A DNA stretch of 64,000 bases from assembly GCF_020405185.1 (NCBI RefSeq), contig NZ_CP084463.1:3162001-3226000 (forward strand), read 5' to 3'. Made by a program: the position numbers and the translations under genes. Within the stretch, counting starts at the first letter, position 1; each line of letters opens with the position of its first letter. This DNA comes from Halomicrobium salinisoli. Lineage in GTDB: Archaea > Halobacteriota > Halobacteria > Halobacteriales > Haloarculaceae. This document shows positions 17,255 through 25,257 of the stretch, in pieces. A model generated the notes under the pieces. The model did no database searches. It was not told the DNA's origin and was given only the letters and a program-made list of their open reading frames with translations.

Positions 17255-18079
17255 CTACTCCTCCTCGCCGAGGACGTCGTCGGCCCACTGCTCGGGGAGG
17301 ACGAGCAGCATCGAGTCGTCGGCGAAGGCGTCGGACGTGACGAACACGATGTCGGTCCCGCTGACGACGGCCACGCCGCCGTCGGTGAGGGTGTCCCAGT
17401 GGTCGCGGATCTCGTCGGGCACCCGCAGCATCCGCTCGTCGTCGACCTCGGTGCTGGCGACGTACCGGAACGCCGGGCGCTCGTCGATGTGGTCGTACTC
17501 CCGCGAGACGGCGACGACGCCGTCGGCGTCGCGGACGCCCCAGAACGCCTCGGCGTTCAGCGTGAGCTCTCCCTGGTTGAACGCGCGCTGGGGCGCGGGG
17601 ACCTCGCCGGAGTGCTCGTCGAAGGCGGCCGCGCCGAGGCGCTCGTAGGTCTCGCCCTCCGAGATGGTCGGCTCGTCGTATTCGGGCTCGGCCTGGTCGG
17701 CCGGCGCGTCGGCGGTCTGGGCCTCGGCGGCCTCCGCGTCCGTTCCGGCGGACTCGGCGTCGTCCGCGTCTCGCTCTCCGATCACCGCGAAGTCCATCGG
17801 TTCGTCGGCGGACGCCTGGCGCCCCAGCCTGACGGAGAGCGCGGCCAGCAGCGCGCCCGCCGCGAGGGCGGCGATGCCCCGGCCGCGGCGGCCGTTCTGG
17901 AACGCGCGGGCGCCCCCGAAGACGGTCAGCCCGGCGCCGACGGCCGGGAGGGCACCGGACCGGAGGCCGCGCCGGGCGATGGATTTCAGTCGGGACGCCG
18001 TGCTTCGGCCGCCGCCGGCCGCGCGCTCCGCCTGACTCCCGGTGTCGCCGGACGCCTGCGGTGCTCGTTGCTGGTTCAT
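17255..18079 (-). CDS. Membrane-anchored acidic protein, unknown function
   Basis: The 274-residue product has a basic Gln/Gly-rich N-terminus, one or two hydrophobic segments at about residues 40-85 (SGALPAVGAGLTVFGG, GIAALAAGALLAALSVRLG), an Ala/Asp/Glu linker, and a soluble C-terminal half (AFWGVRDADGVVAVSREYDHI, MLRVPDEIRDHWDTL). No family recognised. The ATG at 18079 has a TATA-like GATTTATGC on the minus strand at about 18104-18112. Confidence 0.72.
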   Translation of the reverse strand: MNQQRAPQASGDTGSQAERAAGGGRSTASRLKSIARRGLRSGALPAVGAGLTVFGGARAFQNGRRGRGIAALAAGALLAALSVRLGRQASADEPMDFAVIGERDADDAESAGTDAEAAEAQTADAPADQAEPEYDEPTISEGETYERLGAAAFDEHSGEVPAPQRAFNQGELTLNAEAFWGVRDADGVVAVSREYDHIDERPAFRYVASTEVDDERMLRVPDEIRDHWDTLTDGGVAVVSGTDIVFVTSDAFADDSMLLVLPEQWADDVLGEEE

Positions 18080-18162
18080 GTCACCGGAACGTAGGGTTTG
18101 GACGCATAAATCGGTGCGGACGCGACGGACGCCGGACCACGCCGTTCGAGCGGAGACGGGCG

Positions 18163-18687
18163 TCAGTCCTCGGCGTCGTCGTCGGCTTCGGCGTCGTCGA
18201 CTTCCGTCCCGGCCTCGGTCGCGACGCTCTCGAGCAGCGTCTCGCGCTCGTCGAAGTAGGCGGGCGCGTTCTGCTCGGCCTCGAACTCGACGACGCGCTG
18301 GAGGGCGTCCTGTGCGTCATCGACCGTCGACTCGATCTCGGCGCCGAGCTCGGCGTAGCCGGCGGCCAGCGCCTGGAAGGCCTCGATGCGGGTCTGCTTG
18401 GCCTCCACGAGCGCCTGCTTGGTCTCCAGGTTCGACTGGACGTCTTCGATCTCGTCGAGGTCGGCGTCCGCGGGGGTCTGCGTCGACGGCGGCGACTGCG
18501 GCCCCGTCACCCCCTCGGCGTGCTCGTCGAGGCGCTGCTGGATCTCGGTCATCTCGTCGTCGATCTCGTCGAGCAGCGCCGCCGCCTCGTCGCTCATCCG
18601 TTCGACTTTCCCCGAGAGCAGCCCCGCCTGGGTCCGGCAGTACTCCACGAACTCGTCGACGGACAGCTCCGGACCGTCGTCGCTCAT
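18163..18687 (-). CDS. Coiled-coil acidic protein, unknown function
   Basis: The 174-residue acidic product starts MSDDGPELSVDEFVEYCRTQ and is almost wholly helical, with heptad-like segments (KVERMSDEAAALLDEIDDEM, and DEIEDVQSNLETKQALVEAK). The ATG at 18687 is the first that leaves a sensible N-terminus; the frame runs open far upstream through non-coding sequence. It may oligomerise or act as an adaptor. The downstream neighbour on the same strand is 83 bp away. Confidence 0.72.
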   Translation of the reverse strand: MSDDGPELSVDEFVEYCRTQAGLLSGKVERMSDEAAALLDEIDDEMTEIQQRLDEHAEGVTGPQSPPSTQTPADADLDEIEDVQSNLETKQALVEAKQTRIEAFQALAAGYAELGAEIESTVDDAQDALQRVVEFEAEQNAPAYFDERETLLESVATEAGTEVDDAEADDDAED

Positions 18688-18764
18688 GCCCCCGCGTACT
18701 CGCCCCCCGCCGAAGTCTCTTGGGGGTCGAGGACCGTCTATGGGAACGCCGACTCTAGTGTGTA

Positions 18765-18783
18765 GAACCAGAAAGTCCCGCCC
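18765..18783 (+). repeat. Collapsed copy of the hairpin element
   Basis: GAACCAGAAAGTCCCGCCC joins the left box (CCAGAAAG) of the dispersed element directly to the end of its right box (TCCCGCCC). This looks like the scar of a deletion that removed both arms and the middle. It faces copy C tail to tail, as copies B1 and B2 face each other at 39348-39615. Confidence 0.6.
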
Positions 18784-18800
18784 GATTCGGCTTCCTAGGC

Positions 18801-18974
18801 GGGCGGGACTGAAAGGGGCCGGCCGCTCGTCGCCGCCCCGCCGACGCAAGCACCGGAGCGTAGCGAGGAGCGTCGTTCGAGAGAGCGAAGCTCTCTCGTG
18901 ATCACGAAAATCTTCGATTTTCGGACGACAGCGAGGCGCGGCGGTACGAGCGGCCGGGGGCTTTCTGGTCCTTC
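18801..18974 (-). repeat. Dispersed hairpin element, copy C
   Basis: Reverse-orientation copy: right box GGGCGGGACTGAAAGGGGC (18801-18819), arm CGGCCGCTCGT (18820-18830), the conserved CGACGCAAGCACC in the middle, the exact inverse arm ACGAGCGGCCG (18946-18956), and left box GGGGCTTTCTGG from 18957. The middle is longer than in other copies by an inserted stretch with its own hairpins (18877-18930, for example CGAGAGAGC with GCTCTCTCG, and AAAATCTTCGATTTT). The element fills the gap between the coiled-coil gene and the MFS gene. Confidence 0.82.
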
Positions 18975-19019
18975 GCAACTGCCGTAATAGCGGTACAGAC
19001 TCGAACGGGGAGGTCCGTA

Positions 19020-20198
19020 TCACGCACCAGAACCGGCTAGCCCCGTCACGCGGCGACCGCCGAGCAGGAGGACGAGACAGCCGGCCAGGCCGAGCAGGAC
19101 GAGCATGGCCTGGCCGATGGAGTAGACGTCGGCGAGGACGCCGACGGCGGCGGGGACGATCAGGAAGCCGACCTGCGTGGAAACCATCGCGACGGCGTTG
19201 ACGGGGCCGGTGTAGTCCGGGGCGACCGCGACGCCCCAGGTCAGCAGGAGGGGGAAGAAGCCGGAGACGAAGAAGCCGATGCCGAAAGTCACGGCGAAGA
19301 ACGGGAGGCGACCGAGGCCGCCGGCGCCGAAGAGGACGCCAAGCAGGGCGACCAGGGCGGTCGCGGCGACGAGGACGACGTCGGGCGGCGAGGCGCGGTC
19401 GGCGAGGAAGCTGAAGCCCAGGCGACCCGGGACGTAGGCGGCCAGGTAGATCGACAGCGCGAGGTTGGCCGCGGAGCGGGGGAGGAACTGGGTGACGTAG
19501 TAGGGGAACCAGCTGAAGATCGTGCTCTCGATGCCGCCGACGAGGATCAGGGCCAGGCCCATGCCGAGGATGGTCGGGCGGGAGAGCAGCGGCCGGAAGT
19601 CCTCGCGGGAGAACGACCGCTCGCTGGTGACGTGGTCGGGGAAGTCCGAGCGCCAGGCGAGGACGGCGATGACGAGGTAGGGGAGCCCCAGGAGGTAGTA
19701 GGTCAGGCGCCACTCGCCGACGGTGAGGACCCAGGTGACCAGAAACGGGCCCAGCGTCGCGCCGACGGCCCACGACATCGTCTCGAGGCTGAACATCCGG
19801 CCGCGGTTCTCCGGGTGGAGGTGGCTGAGGATCGGTCGGTCGAGCGCGCGGACGATGCCAAGCGCCGCGCTCTGGACGGCGACGAACGCCAGCAGTGCGA
19901 CGAACGACGGCGCGAGGCCGATCAGCACGAGGCCCGCGCTGGTCAGGACCAGGCCGATCACGAGCGTCCGCTTGATGTCGAGGCGCCCGGCCAGCATACC
20001 GACGATCACGACGGGGCCGACGAATCCGATCGTTCCGAGGGGCGTGATCAGCCCCAGCTGGCTCTCCGAGACGGTGAAGGCGGTCTGGAAGCTCGGCACC
20101 AGCGCGCCGCGGGCCTGCAGCGCCGCGCCGCCGGCCGCCACCGCCAGGAACACCACGGCCGTCCACACGCGTCGGGTTCGAGCGTCGGTCGCTGCCAC
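19020..20198 (-). CDS. Major facilitator superfamily transporter
   Basis: The 392-residue membrane protein has about twelve hydrophobic helices and MFS hallmarks: the loop 2-3 motif region GMLAGRLDIKRTLVIG, helix 4-5 features HPENRGRMFSLETMSWAVGA, and the symmetric motif near VPGRLGFSFLADRASPP after helix 8. The substrate is unknown; the general shape resembles sugar- or drug-type MFS carriers. Start is GTG at 20198 with a TATA-like GGTTTTTTCG on the minus strand around 20221-20230. Confidence 0.88.
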   Translation of the reverse strand: MAATDARTRRVWTAVVFLAVAAGGAALQARGALVPSFQTAFTVSESQLGLITPLGTIGFVGPVVIVGMLAGRLDIKRTLVIGLVLTSAGLVLIGLAPSFVALLAFVAVQSAALGIVRALDRPILSHLHPENRGRMFSLETMSWAVGATLGPFLVTWVLTVGEWRLTYYLLGLPYLVIAVLAWRSDFPDHVTSERSFSREDFRPLLSRPTILGMGLALILVGGIESTIFSWFPYYVTQFLPRSAANLALSIYLAAYVPGRLGFSFLADRASPPDVVLVAATALVALLGVLFGAGGLGRLPFFAVTFGIGFFVSGFFPLLLTWGVAVAPDYTGPVNAVAMVSTQVGFLIVPAAVGVLADVYSIGQAMLVLLGLAGCLVLLLGGRRVTGLAGSGA

Positions 20199-20409
20199 GG
20201 CGGTAGCTCCCTGTAGCGGCGAAAAAACCTACCGATACGCGGCCGACGTATCACCCGGTCAACCTCTCGTCCCCCGGTTCCGTCGGGAGGTCCGCGACCC
20301 TCCTGTTGGCTCCCCTTCACGTCCGCGTCGCCGGCATCGTGCGACTTTCCCGTGCCCCGGCCCTGTTCACGGACGTGTTCGCTGGTCGACGTCGAGGAGG
20401 TGCTGAATC

Positions 20410-21360
20410 GTGATCGCCCGGCGCCACGCCAACGCCGGCCTGTTCGTCGTGCTGGCCGCGCTGTTCGGCGTCTCGTTCGTCGCGATCAAGGCGGGGCTGG
20501 CGGCCATCCCGCCGCTGCTGTTCGCCGCGATCCGGTTCGACGTGGCGGCGCCGTTCGTCCTGGCGTACGCGGCCTGGCGCTACGACGACTGGGTCCCGCG
20601 GGACCGGTCGGACCTCGTCAGCGTCGCGGTCGGCGCGGTCGCGCTGGTCGCGGCGAACAACGGGCTGCTCTTCCTCGGCCAGCAGACGACGACGCCGGCC
20701 ACGGCGTCGGTGATGTACGGGCTCAACCCGATCCTGGCGCCGGCGTTCGCCTACCTGCTGCTCGACCAGCGGGTCGATCGGCTGGGCTTCGCGGGCGTCC
20801 TGCTGGGGCTCGTCGGAGTGGTGATCATCGTCCAGCCGTCGCCGGCGACGCTGACCGACGCGTCGACGCTCGGGCAGCTGTACGTCCTCGGCGCTGCCGT
20901 CGTGGTCGCGCTCGGGAGCGTCCTCCTGCGGCGCTTCGAGTCGACCATCGGCAGCGTCCCGATGACGGCGTGGGCCATGGCGCTGGGCGCCGGGCTGCTC
21001 CACGTCGCGAGCGTGGCCGCCGGCGAGTCGCTCGCGCCCGGCGCGTGGTCGCGGACGGTCCTGCTGTCGATCCTGTCTCTGGGGCTCTTCTCGACGGCGA
21101 TGGCCTACCCCATCTACTTCGCGCTGATCCGTCGGATCGGCCCGGTCCGGACGAACCTGGTCGCCTACCTCGTCCCCGTGGTCGCCGCCCTCACCGGGTG
21201 GGTCCTGCTGGACGAGCCCGTCACGCTCGCGACGGTGGCCGGCTTCGTCGTCGTGGTCGCCGGCGTCGTCCTGCTCGAGCGGCAGGTGATCCGAGAGGAG
21301 GCCGCGCGGGCGTACGACGCCCTCGCCGGAGGCGGGGCGGCCGCGTCGTCAGACGACTGA
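20410..21360 (+). CDS. EamA/DMT-family membrane transporter
   Basis: The 316-residue product has ten predicted helices forming two EamA halves, about residues 5-140 and 150-300 (for example LFVVLAALFGVSFVAIKAGL and AYLVPVVAALTGWVLLDEP). The DMT signature TPATASVMYGLNPILAPAFAY lies in the first half. Such carriers export amino acids or other metabolites; the substrate cannot be told. GTG at 20410 is the only sensible start. Divergent from the MFS gene over 211 bp. Confidence 0.88.
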   Translation: MIARRHANAGLFVVLAALFGVSFVAIKAGLAAIPPLLFAAIRFDVAAPFVLAYAAWRYDDWVPRDRSDLVSVAVGAVALVAANNGLLFLGQQTTTPATASVMYGLNPILAPAFAYLLLDQRVDRLGFAGVLLGLVGVVIIVQPSPATLTDASTLGQLYVLGAAVVVALGSVLLRRFESTIGSVPMTAWAMALGAGLLHVASVAAGESLAPGAWSRTVLLSILSLGLFSTAMAYPIYFALIRRIGPVRTNLVAYLVPVVAALTGWVLLDEPVTLATVAGFVVVVAGVVLLERQVIREEAARAYDALAGGGAAASSDD

Positions 21361-22129
21361 GCGACGGCTCCGACCCGGAGAGGGGGGCCGCCGGGGCGTC
21401 CGCGTGGGGTTGTCCGTCTGCGAGCGCTCGTACCCGCAGTGCTGTTCGGAGCGCGCTGGTCCGGAGCGGTCCGCACACAGCGGGATACTCTGATAGGGGA
21501 ATGTCCACCATCTTCCCCATATGGTTCATAATACAGCTAGTATTCCTCCAAAGAAGAGTTCGATCGTAATACGATACAAAGTATTCTATGACGATCCCGG
21601 GAAAGATACTTACGACCAGGCGTGCGAGCCGTTACCACGATGGAGGTGATCCGATCGAGGCGCAACCGCACGTGCTGACAGCGTGACGTCGTGTGAGGGG
21701 AACAGTCGGCCTGTCGTTCGCGATCGCCACCGTACCTGTCTCGAGCGCCGCTCTCGGAGAGTTCGCTCACGAGATACGAGGCGATCCGTCACCTGTACTC
21801 CCGTCCCGACGCATTCCGACGTGTCCCTCGTCTCGATACCCTGCTCCGGACGCCGGCTGACTCGTCCCCCGAGCGCACATTCGCTGCGCTCGCCCGGACG
21901 CCTGGTACCGATCCGGAGCGACTCGACGCGTGTACCGCGGTCGAAGCGGGCTGGTCGCCGCCGGTCTCCCCCCAGCAGCGGTGATCCCCCATCTTCGACC
22001 GACGTCCCGTTTTTCCTCCCCCGACGCCCGAGAGCGCGGCCGTGTCCGACCGCGTTCTCCGGCCGTCGGTCTGTTGTCACTCCCGTAGTGACCGAACGCT
22101 TTTGCCCCGGTGGGACCTGCGCGAACGCG
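21361..22129. other. 769-bp region without a recognised gene
   Basis: Open frames exist here on both strands, but none has codon use or motifs of a real protein. The part at 21500-21620 is clearly AT-richer (for example TTCATAATACAGCTAGTATTC and CGTAATACGATACAAAGTATTC), unlike the surrounding sequence. The rest is G+C-rich with many short CGATC-type motifs. It could be decayed coding sequence or a regulatory region. Confidence 0.4.
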
Positions 22130-22357
22130 ATGGGTGACACGGACGAGGGCACGCGGCTCGTCGCCGTCTGCACGGACTGCGGGGCGGCGTTCGCGGCCAG
22201 AGTGCTGCAGGACGGTGGGATCAAACCGATCGGGACCAAGGGCGGGTGCAGCGAGTGCGGCGGCACGGAGTTCGAGCCCCGGTCGGAGACGGGCCTTCCC
22301 GGCGACGACGGGGCGGGCGATAGCGGGGCTGACGGTCCCGAGGCGGCCGAAGACTGA
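22130..22357 (+). CDS. Small zinc-ribbon protein
   Basis: The 75-residue product MGDTDEGTRLVAVCTDCGAA has a CxxC knuckle at Cys14-Cys17 and a second (CSECGG) about 25 residues later, enough for one zinc ribbon, then an acidic Gly/Asp tail. A TATA-like CGCTTTTGC lies about 27 bp upstream of the ATG at 22130, supporting a leaderless start. The gene stands alone, about 115 bp before a receiver-domain gene on the same strand. Confidence 0.72.
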   Translation: MGDTDEGTRLVAVCTDCGAAFAARVLQDGGIKPIGTKGGCSECGGTEFEPRSETGLPGDDGAGDSGADGPEAAED

Positions 22358-22440
22358 TCGCCGACCGCCTGCACGCCGCCCCGCAGGCGACGGTGATCGA
22401 ACCCCGTCGTCGACGGCCCGCACGTGTCGGCGGACGACAG

Positions 22441-22448
22441 TCTTAACA
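22441..22448 (+). promoter_or_regulatory. TATA-like box of receiver gene
   Basis: TCTTAACA lies about 25-30 bp before the ATG at 22472, the leaderless geometry. It supports choosing that ATG over an in-frame upstream start near 22424. Confidence 0.5.
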
Positions 22449-22471
22449 CTGACAGACTCATCAACCAATTA

Positions 22472-22870
22472 ATGAGTTCTGTAGACGTGTTCGGCGACGT
22501 CCTCCTGGTGGAAGACAATCCGGGGGACGTCAGGCTGACGCGTGAGATGCTCCAGGACGGGGAGCTGGACCCGACGATTCACGCCGTCACCGACGGGCCC
22601 GAGGCGCTGTCCTTTCTCCGGCAGCGCGGCGAGTACGACGACGCGCCGCGACCGGACCTGATCCTCCTCGACCTGCACCTCGCCAGGATGGACGGCGACG
22701 AGGTGCTGGAGATGATGACCGACGACGTGCGCGACGTCCCGGTGGTCGCCATCTCCGGGTCGCAGGAGGGCGCGGCGCTCAAACTGGACGACGTCGAGGA
22801 CAGGGTGGCGGCCGGTCTGGTGAAGCCGATCGAACCCGACGACCTGCTGGACGTCGCGCGGACGCTGTAG
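22472..22870 (+). CDS. Stand-alone response regulator receiver
   Basis: Single-domain CheY-like protein of 132 residues. Acidic pair Glu14-Asp15 (VEDNPGDVRL), phospho-acceptor Asp67 (LILLDLHLA), the Ser of VVAISGS, and Lys of GLVKPIEP complete the active site. There is no output domain, so it must act by protein contact, probably in a phosphorelay with one of the many haloarchaeal histidine kinases. A second receiver gene is convergent with it at 22938-23402. Confidence 0.92.
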   Translation: MSSVDVFGDVLLVEDNPGDVRLTREMLQDGELDPTIHAVTDGPEALSFLRQRGEYDDAPRPDLILLDLHLARMDGDEVLEMMTDDVRDVPVVAISGSQEGAALKLDDVEDRVAAGLVKPIEPDDLLDVARTL

Positions 22871-22937
22871 AACTCGGTCTTCCGCTCTCGAACGCTCTCT
22901 CGGCCCTCGGCCGCTCTGTCTCGTCTCGGGCCGCCGG

Positions 22938-23402
22938 TCACCGCGTGACCGACGGCAGTCGCGCCTGCTTCAGCCAGAACCGCTCGACCGCCCTGACCAC
23001 GTCCCGGAAGTCGTCCATGCCCGTCGGCTTCGTCAGGTACGCGTTGGCGTCGGCCGCGTAGCACCGTTGGATGTCCTCCTCGGCCGACGAGCTCGTGAGG
23101 ATCAGGACCGGCAGGTACTGGAGCCGGTCGTCGTCCCTGATCGTCTCGAGCACGTCGTAGCCGTCCTTTCGCGGGAGGTTCAGGTCCAGCAGGACGATGT
23201 CCGGCAGCGACGACCCCTCGTAGTCCCCCTGTCCCTTCAGGAAGTCCTCGGCGGCTTCGCCGGTGTTGACGACGTGGAACGTCGTCTCGATGCCCGTCAC
23301 CTCGAACGCCTCCCGGAGGAGCCGGACGTCGCCGGGATTGTCCTCCGCGAGGAGTATCTCGACAGGTTCGTCGGACTGCTGCTGGTGGACTGATGCTGAC
23401 AT
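22938..23402 (-). CDS. Stand-alone response regulator receiver
   Basis: CheY-like protein of 154 residues with acidic pair Glu20-Asp21 (LLAEDNPGDVRLLREAF), phospho-acceptor Asp73 (IVLLDLNLPRKDG), Thr of LILTSSS and Lys of YLTKPTG. The DNPGDVRLLREAF type is common in haloarchaea and in Rcp1-like regulators of phytochrome-like kinases. ATG at 23402 (MSASVHQQQS) is preferred; the frame extends to 23498. Convergent with the other receiver gene; the two could compete for one kinase. Confidence 0.92.
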   Translation of the reverse strand: MSASVHQQQSDEPVEILLAEDNPGDVRLLREAFEVTGIETTFHVVNTGEAAEDFLKGQGDYEGSSLPDIVLLDLNLPRKDGYDVLETIRDDDRLQYLPVLILTSSSAEEDIQRCYAADANAYLTKPTGMDDFRDVVRAVERFWLKQARLPSVTR

Positions 23403-23809
23403 GGTGTCTGAAACGACGACGGACCATGTGATGCGTCCGAGTTCGCACCCGGCTCGGCCGGTGGCTCGCGCCCGCCTCCGGGGCGAAACGAGACGCACAG
23501 TGCGTGATCCCTCTCCGTCGAACGCTTCTAGTAAGTCAGGCTATATAAGGAGGCCGTTCGACGCACTCTCTCGGGACGGGGAGCGACAGGGGCCGATCCG
23601 GCCGCGCCGCTGGCGCGCGAGCACCGCGCGGACGGCGGAACAGAACGCGGTAAAGCTGGGAGTACTGCCGGAGCGCGTCGCAGGAACGCGGTACGTTTCT
23701 CCGTTCGAACTGCAGGTATCGCGCACCTATTCGCATCTACCTCGGAAGTCCCTCGCCTCCAGCCCGACGGTATCGTTACGGGGCGGAACCGGAATCGTCC
23801 CACTGGAGG
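23403..23809. other. Intergenic region with a strong TATA box
   Basis: No gene is supported in these 407 bp. A clear GCTATATAAGG stands at 23540-23550. Because TATATA is symmetric, it could drive the minus-strand receiver gene with a leader of about 110 nt, or a plus-strand transcript toward the zinc-ribbon gene at 23810. The remaining sequence shows nothing else I can support. Confidence 0.5.
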
Positions 23810-24100
23810 ATGGAGCAACTCCGATCTGTACTCGGGCGAATCGTCGGATCGATACGGGACGGGGAGCGGTCGGGGGAGGGGGTCTCGATCGATCGCATCT
23901 ACCGGTGTACCTACTGTCACTGCACGTACGCCGACAAACTGGAGCGGTGTCCGGAGTGCCGCATCGGGCAGCTGGTACGCAGCGGGCCCGGCGCCGAGTC
24001 GGCAGCCGGCCTCCGGTGCCGGGACTGTCACGCGGCCGTCGACGCCAGGTACGAGCGCTGCCCGGACTGCGGCTGCCCGCGGCTCGAGGACGCCGGCTAG
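23810..24100 (+). CDS. Double zinc-ribbon protein
   Basis: The 96-residue product MEQLRSVLGRIVGSIRDGER has a short amphipathic N-terminus and two rubredoxin-like units: CTYCHC with CPEC (residues 33-52) and CRDC with CPDCGC (residues 70-90). Each pair would bind one zinc. Such proteins are small nucleic-acid or protein adaptors. No named family is recognised. The next gene on the other strand is convergent. Confidence 0.75.
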   Translation: MEQLRSVLGRIVGSIRDGERSGEGVSIDRIYRCTYCHCTYADKLERCPECRIGQLVRSGPGAESAAGLRCRDCHAAVDARYERCPDCGCPRLEDAG

Positions 24101-24182
24101 CGCGGCCCGGCGCCTCGCGTCTTTCCTGCGGCGCCGCTTCGACGGCGTCGGCTCTCGCTTCTTTCGCGTGGACTGGGCCCGG

Positions 24183-24851
24183 TCATGCGTCCTCGCGCTC
24201 GGCCCGGAGCACGGGGAGGTCGTCGTACTCGTCGACGACCGTCTCGGCGACGCGGTACTCGCCGGGCAGCGCGTCGCGGACGTCCGCCACCGGCGCGCCG
24301 AACGCCGGGTGGCACTCGACGACGAGCGAGCGCGGGCGCGGGCCGAGCGACTCGAGGATGCCGACCTCCGCCCCCTCGCAGTCCAGTTCGAGGACGTCGC
24401 AGTCCGGCAGGTCGGCGGCCGCGACGCGGTGGGCCCCGGCGGCGTCGCCCCACAGGTCCACCGCGTCGCCGACGACCGCGTGCTCGACGGCCACGCAGTC
24501 GCCGACGCCGTTGCGCGCGGCGGTGTCCCTCGCGAGGTCGACGTACTCCCGCGCGGCCTCGAAGATCCGGACGTCGTCGGCGCCGCTTTGCACGGCGTAG
24601 ACGGCGGTCACGCCGCGGCCGCCGCCGACGATGGCCACGCTGTCGCCCGCCTCGACCGCGTCGGTCAGCTGCCGGACCGACTCCGCCTCGAAGTCGGGGT
24701 AGGACGGCGTCTGATCGAGCAGCGCGCGGTCCCTGACGGCGACGCCGTTGTACTCCCGGACCTTCCTGGGCAGGTGCGGCCGGACGTACCGGTTGTAGAT
24801 GGGCTGCAGCCGATAGAGGACACTGTCGGTGGACTCGCTCTCGCCGGTCAT
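24183..24851 (-). CDS. FkbM-like SAM-dependent methyltransferase
   Basis: The 222-residue protein has a Rossmann methyltransferase core with motif I VAIVGGGRGVTAVYAV, then VRIFEAAREYVDLARDTAARN. The FkbM-type element is CDVLELDCEGAEVGILESLG followed by SLVVECHPAFG. FkbM proteins methylate hydroxyls of glycans or other small molecules; the substrate is unknown. ATG at 24851 is adjacent to an in-frame GTG at 24854. Possible minus-strand TATA CCTAAAAACC near 24893-24902. Confidence 0.78.
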   Translation of the reverse strand: MTGESESTDSVLYRLQPIYNRYVRPHLPRKVREYNGVAVRDRALLDQTPSYPDFEAESVRQLTDAVEAGDSVAIVGGGRGVTAVYAVQSGADDVRIFEAAREYVDLARDTAARNGVGDCVAVEHAVVGDAVDLWGDAAGAHRVAAADLPDCDVLELDCEGAEVGILESLGPRPRSLVVECHPAFGAPVADVRDALPGEYRVAETVVDEYDDLPVLRAEREDA

Positions 24852-25061
24852 CACCCGCAGTGAGGGCGTTCTGTGACGTTAACGTACTCCGGGTTTTTAG
24901 GCGGGCTTGATCGCAATCAGCTACGTCTACTGGACAGTCCCCCCATAGAACCGGGCCCAGAGCAGGTCAGTTATTTCGATCCAGGGGCGTCGTTCGAACA
25001 CCGGACTGATCTGGAACCCATCGTGATCGAGTGACTACAACCAGCTGACCGCCTCGAGTCC

Positions 25062-25256
25062 TCACTCAGTGTGTACGACGTCTACGCCCACGAGTTCGTG
25101 AATCGGTGCTCTGTCGAAGTCGTTGCTGTTGTGAGTGACGAACGTCGCACCCTCCTCGTGGGCTGTGGCGAGGTTCAGGAGGTCAGCGGCATTAAGAGAG
25201 ACTCCCTGCGGCTGGAGTTTTTGGCCGAGATAGGCTGCTTCAAGATTAGAAAGCAA
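25062..25256 (-). pseudogene. Truncated PIN-domain (VapC-like) toxin
   Basis: The 64-residue open frame reads like the C-terminal half of a PIN-domain ribonuclease: LNAADLLNLATAHEEGATFVTHNSNDF followed by RAPIHELVGVDVV. This matches the typical PIN pattern of a helix with Asp, the T-x-N-x-x-DF strand, and a final valine-rich strand. The N-terminal half with the first catalytic Asp is missing. Just beyond its 5' end the AT-rich island sequence begins (25258), so it was probably cut when the island arrived. No antitoxin gene is visible. Confidence 0.6.
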
Positions 25257-25257
25257 G

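Noticed and set aside
18861-18930. Possible short coding frame or CRISPR-like repeats inside copy C
   Set aside because: The AT-rich palindromes are not regularly spaced and no repeat-spacer pattern exists; no CRISPR array was found in the window.
23263-24600. 445-codon open frame across the zinc-ribbon and methyltransferase genes
   Set aside because: It is in the wrong frame relative to both genes with recognisable motifs and has no domain of its own.
24900-25061. Possible att site or second tRNA fragment left of the tRNA-Pro island
   Set aside because: I searched for GGATTTGAACC-like or tRNA-Pro 3' end sequence and did not see one; the left border is better placed at the cut PIN gene.
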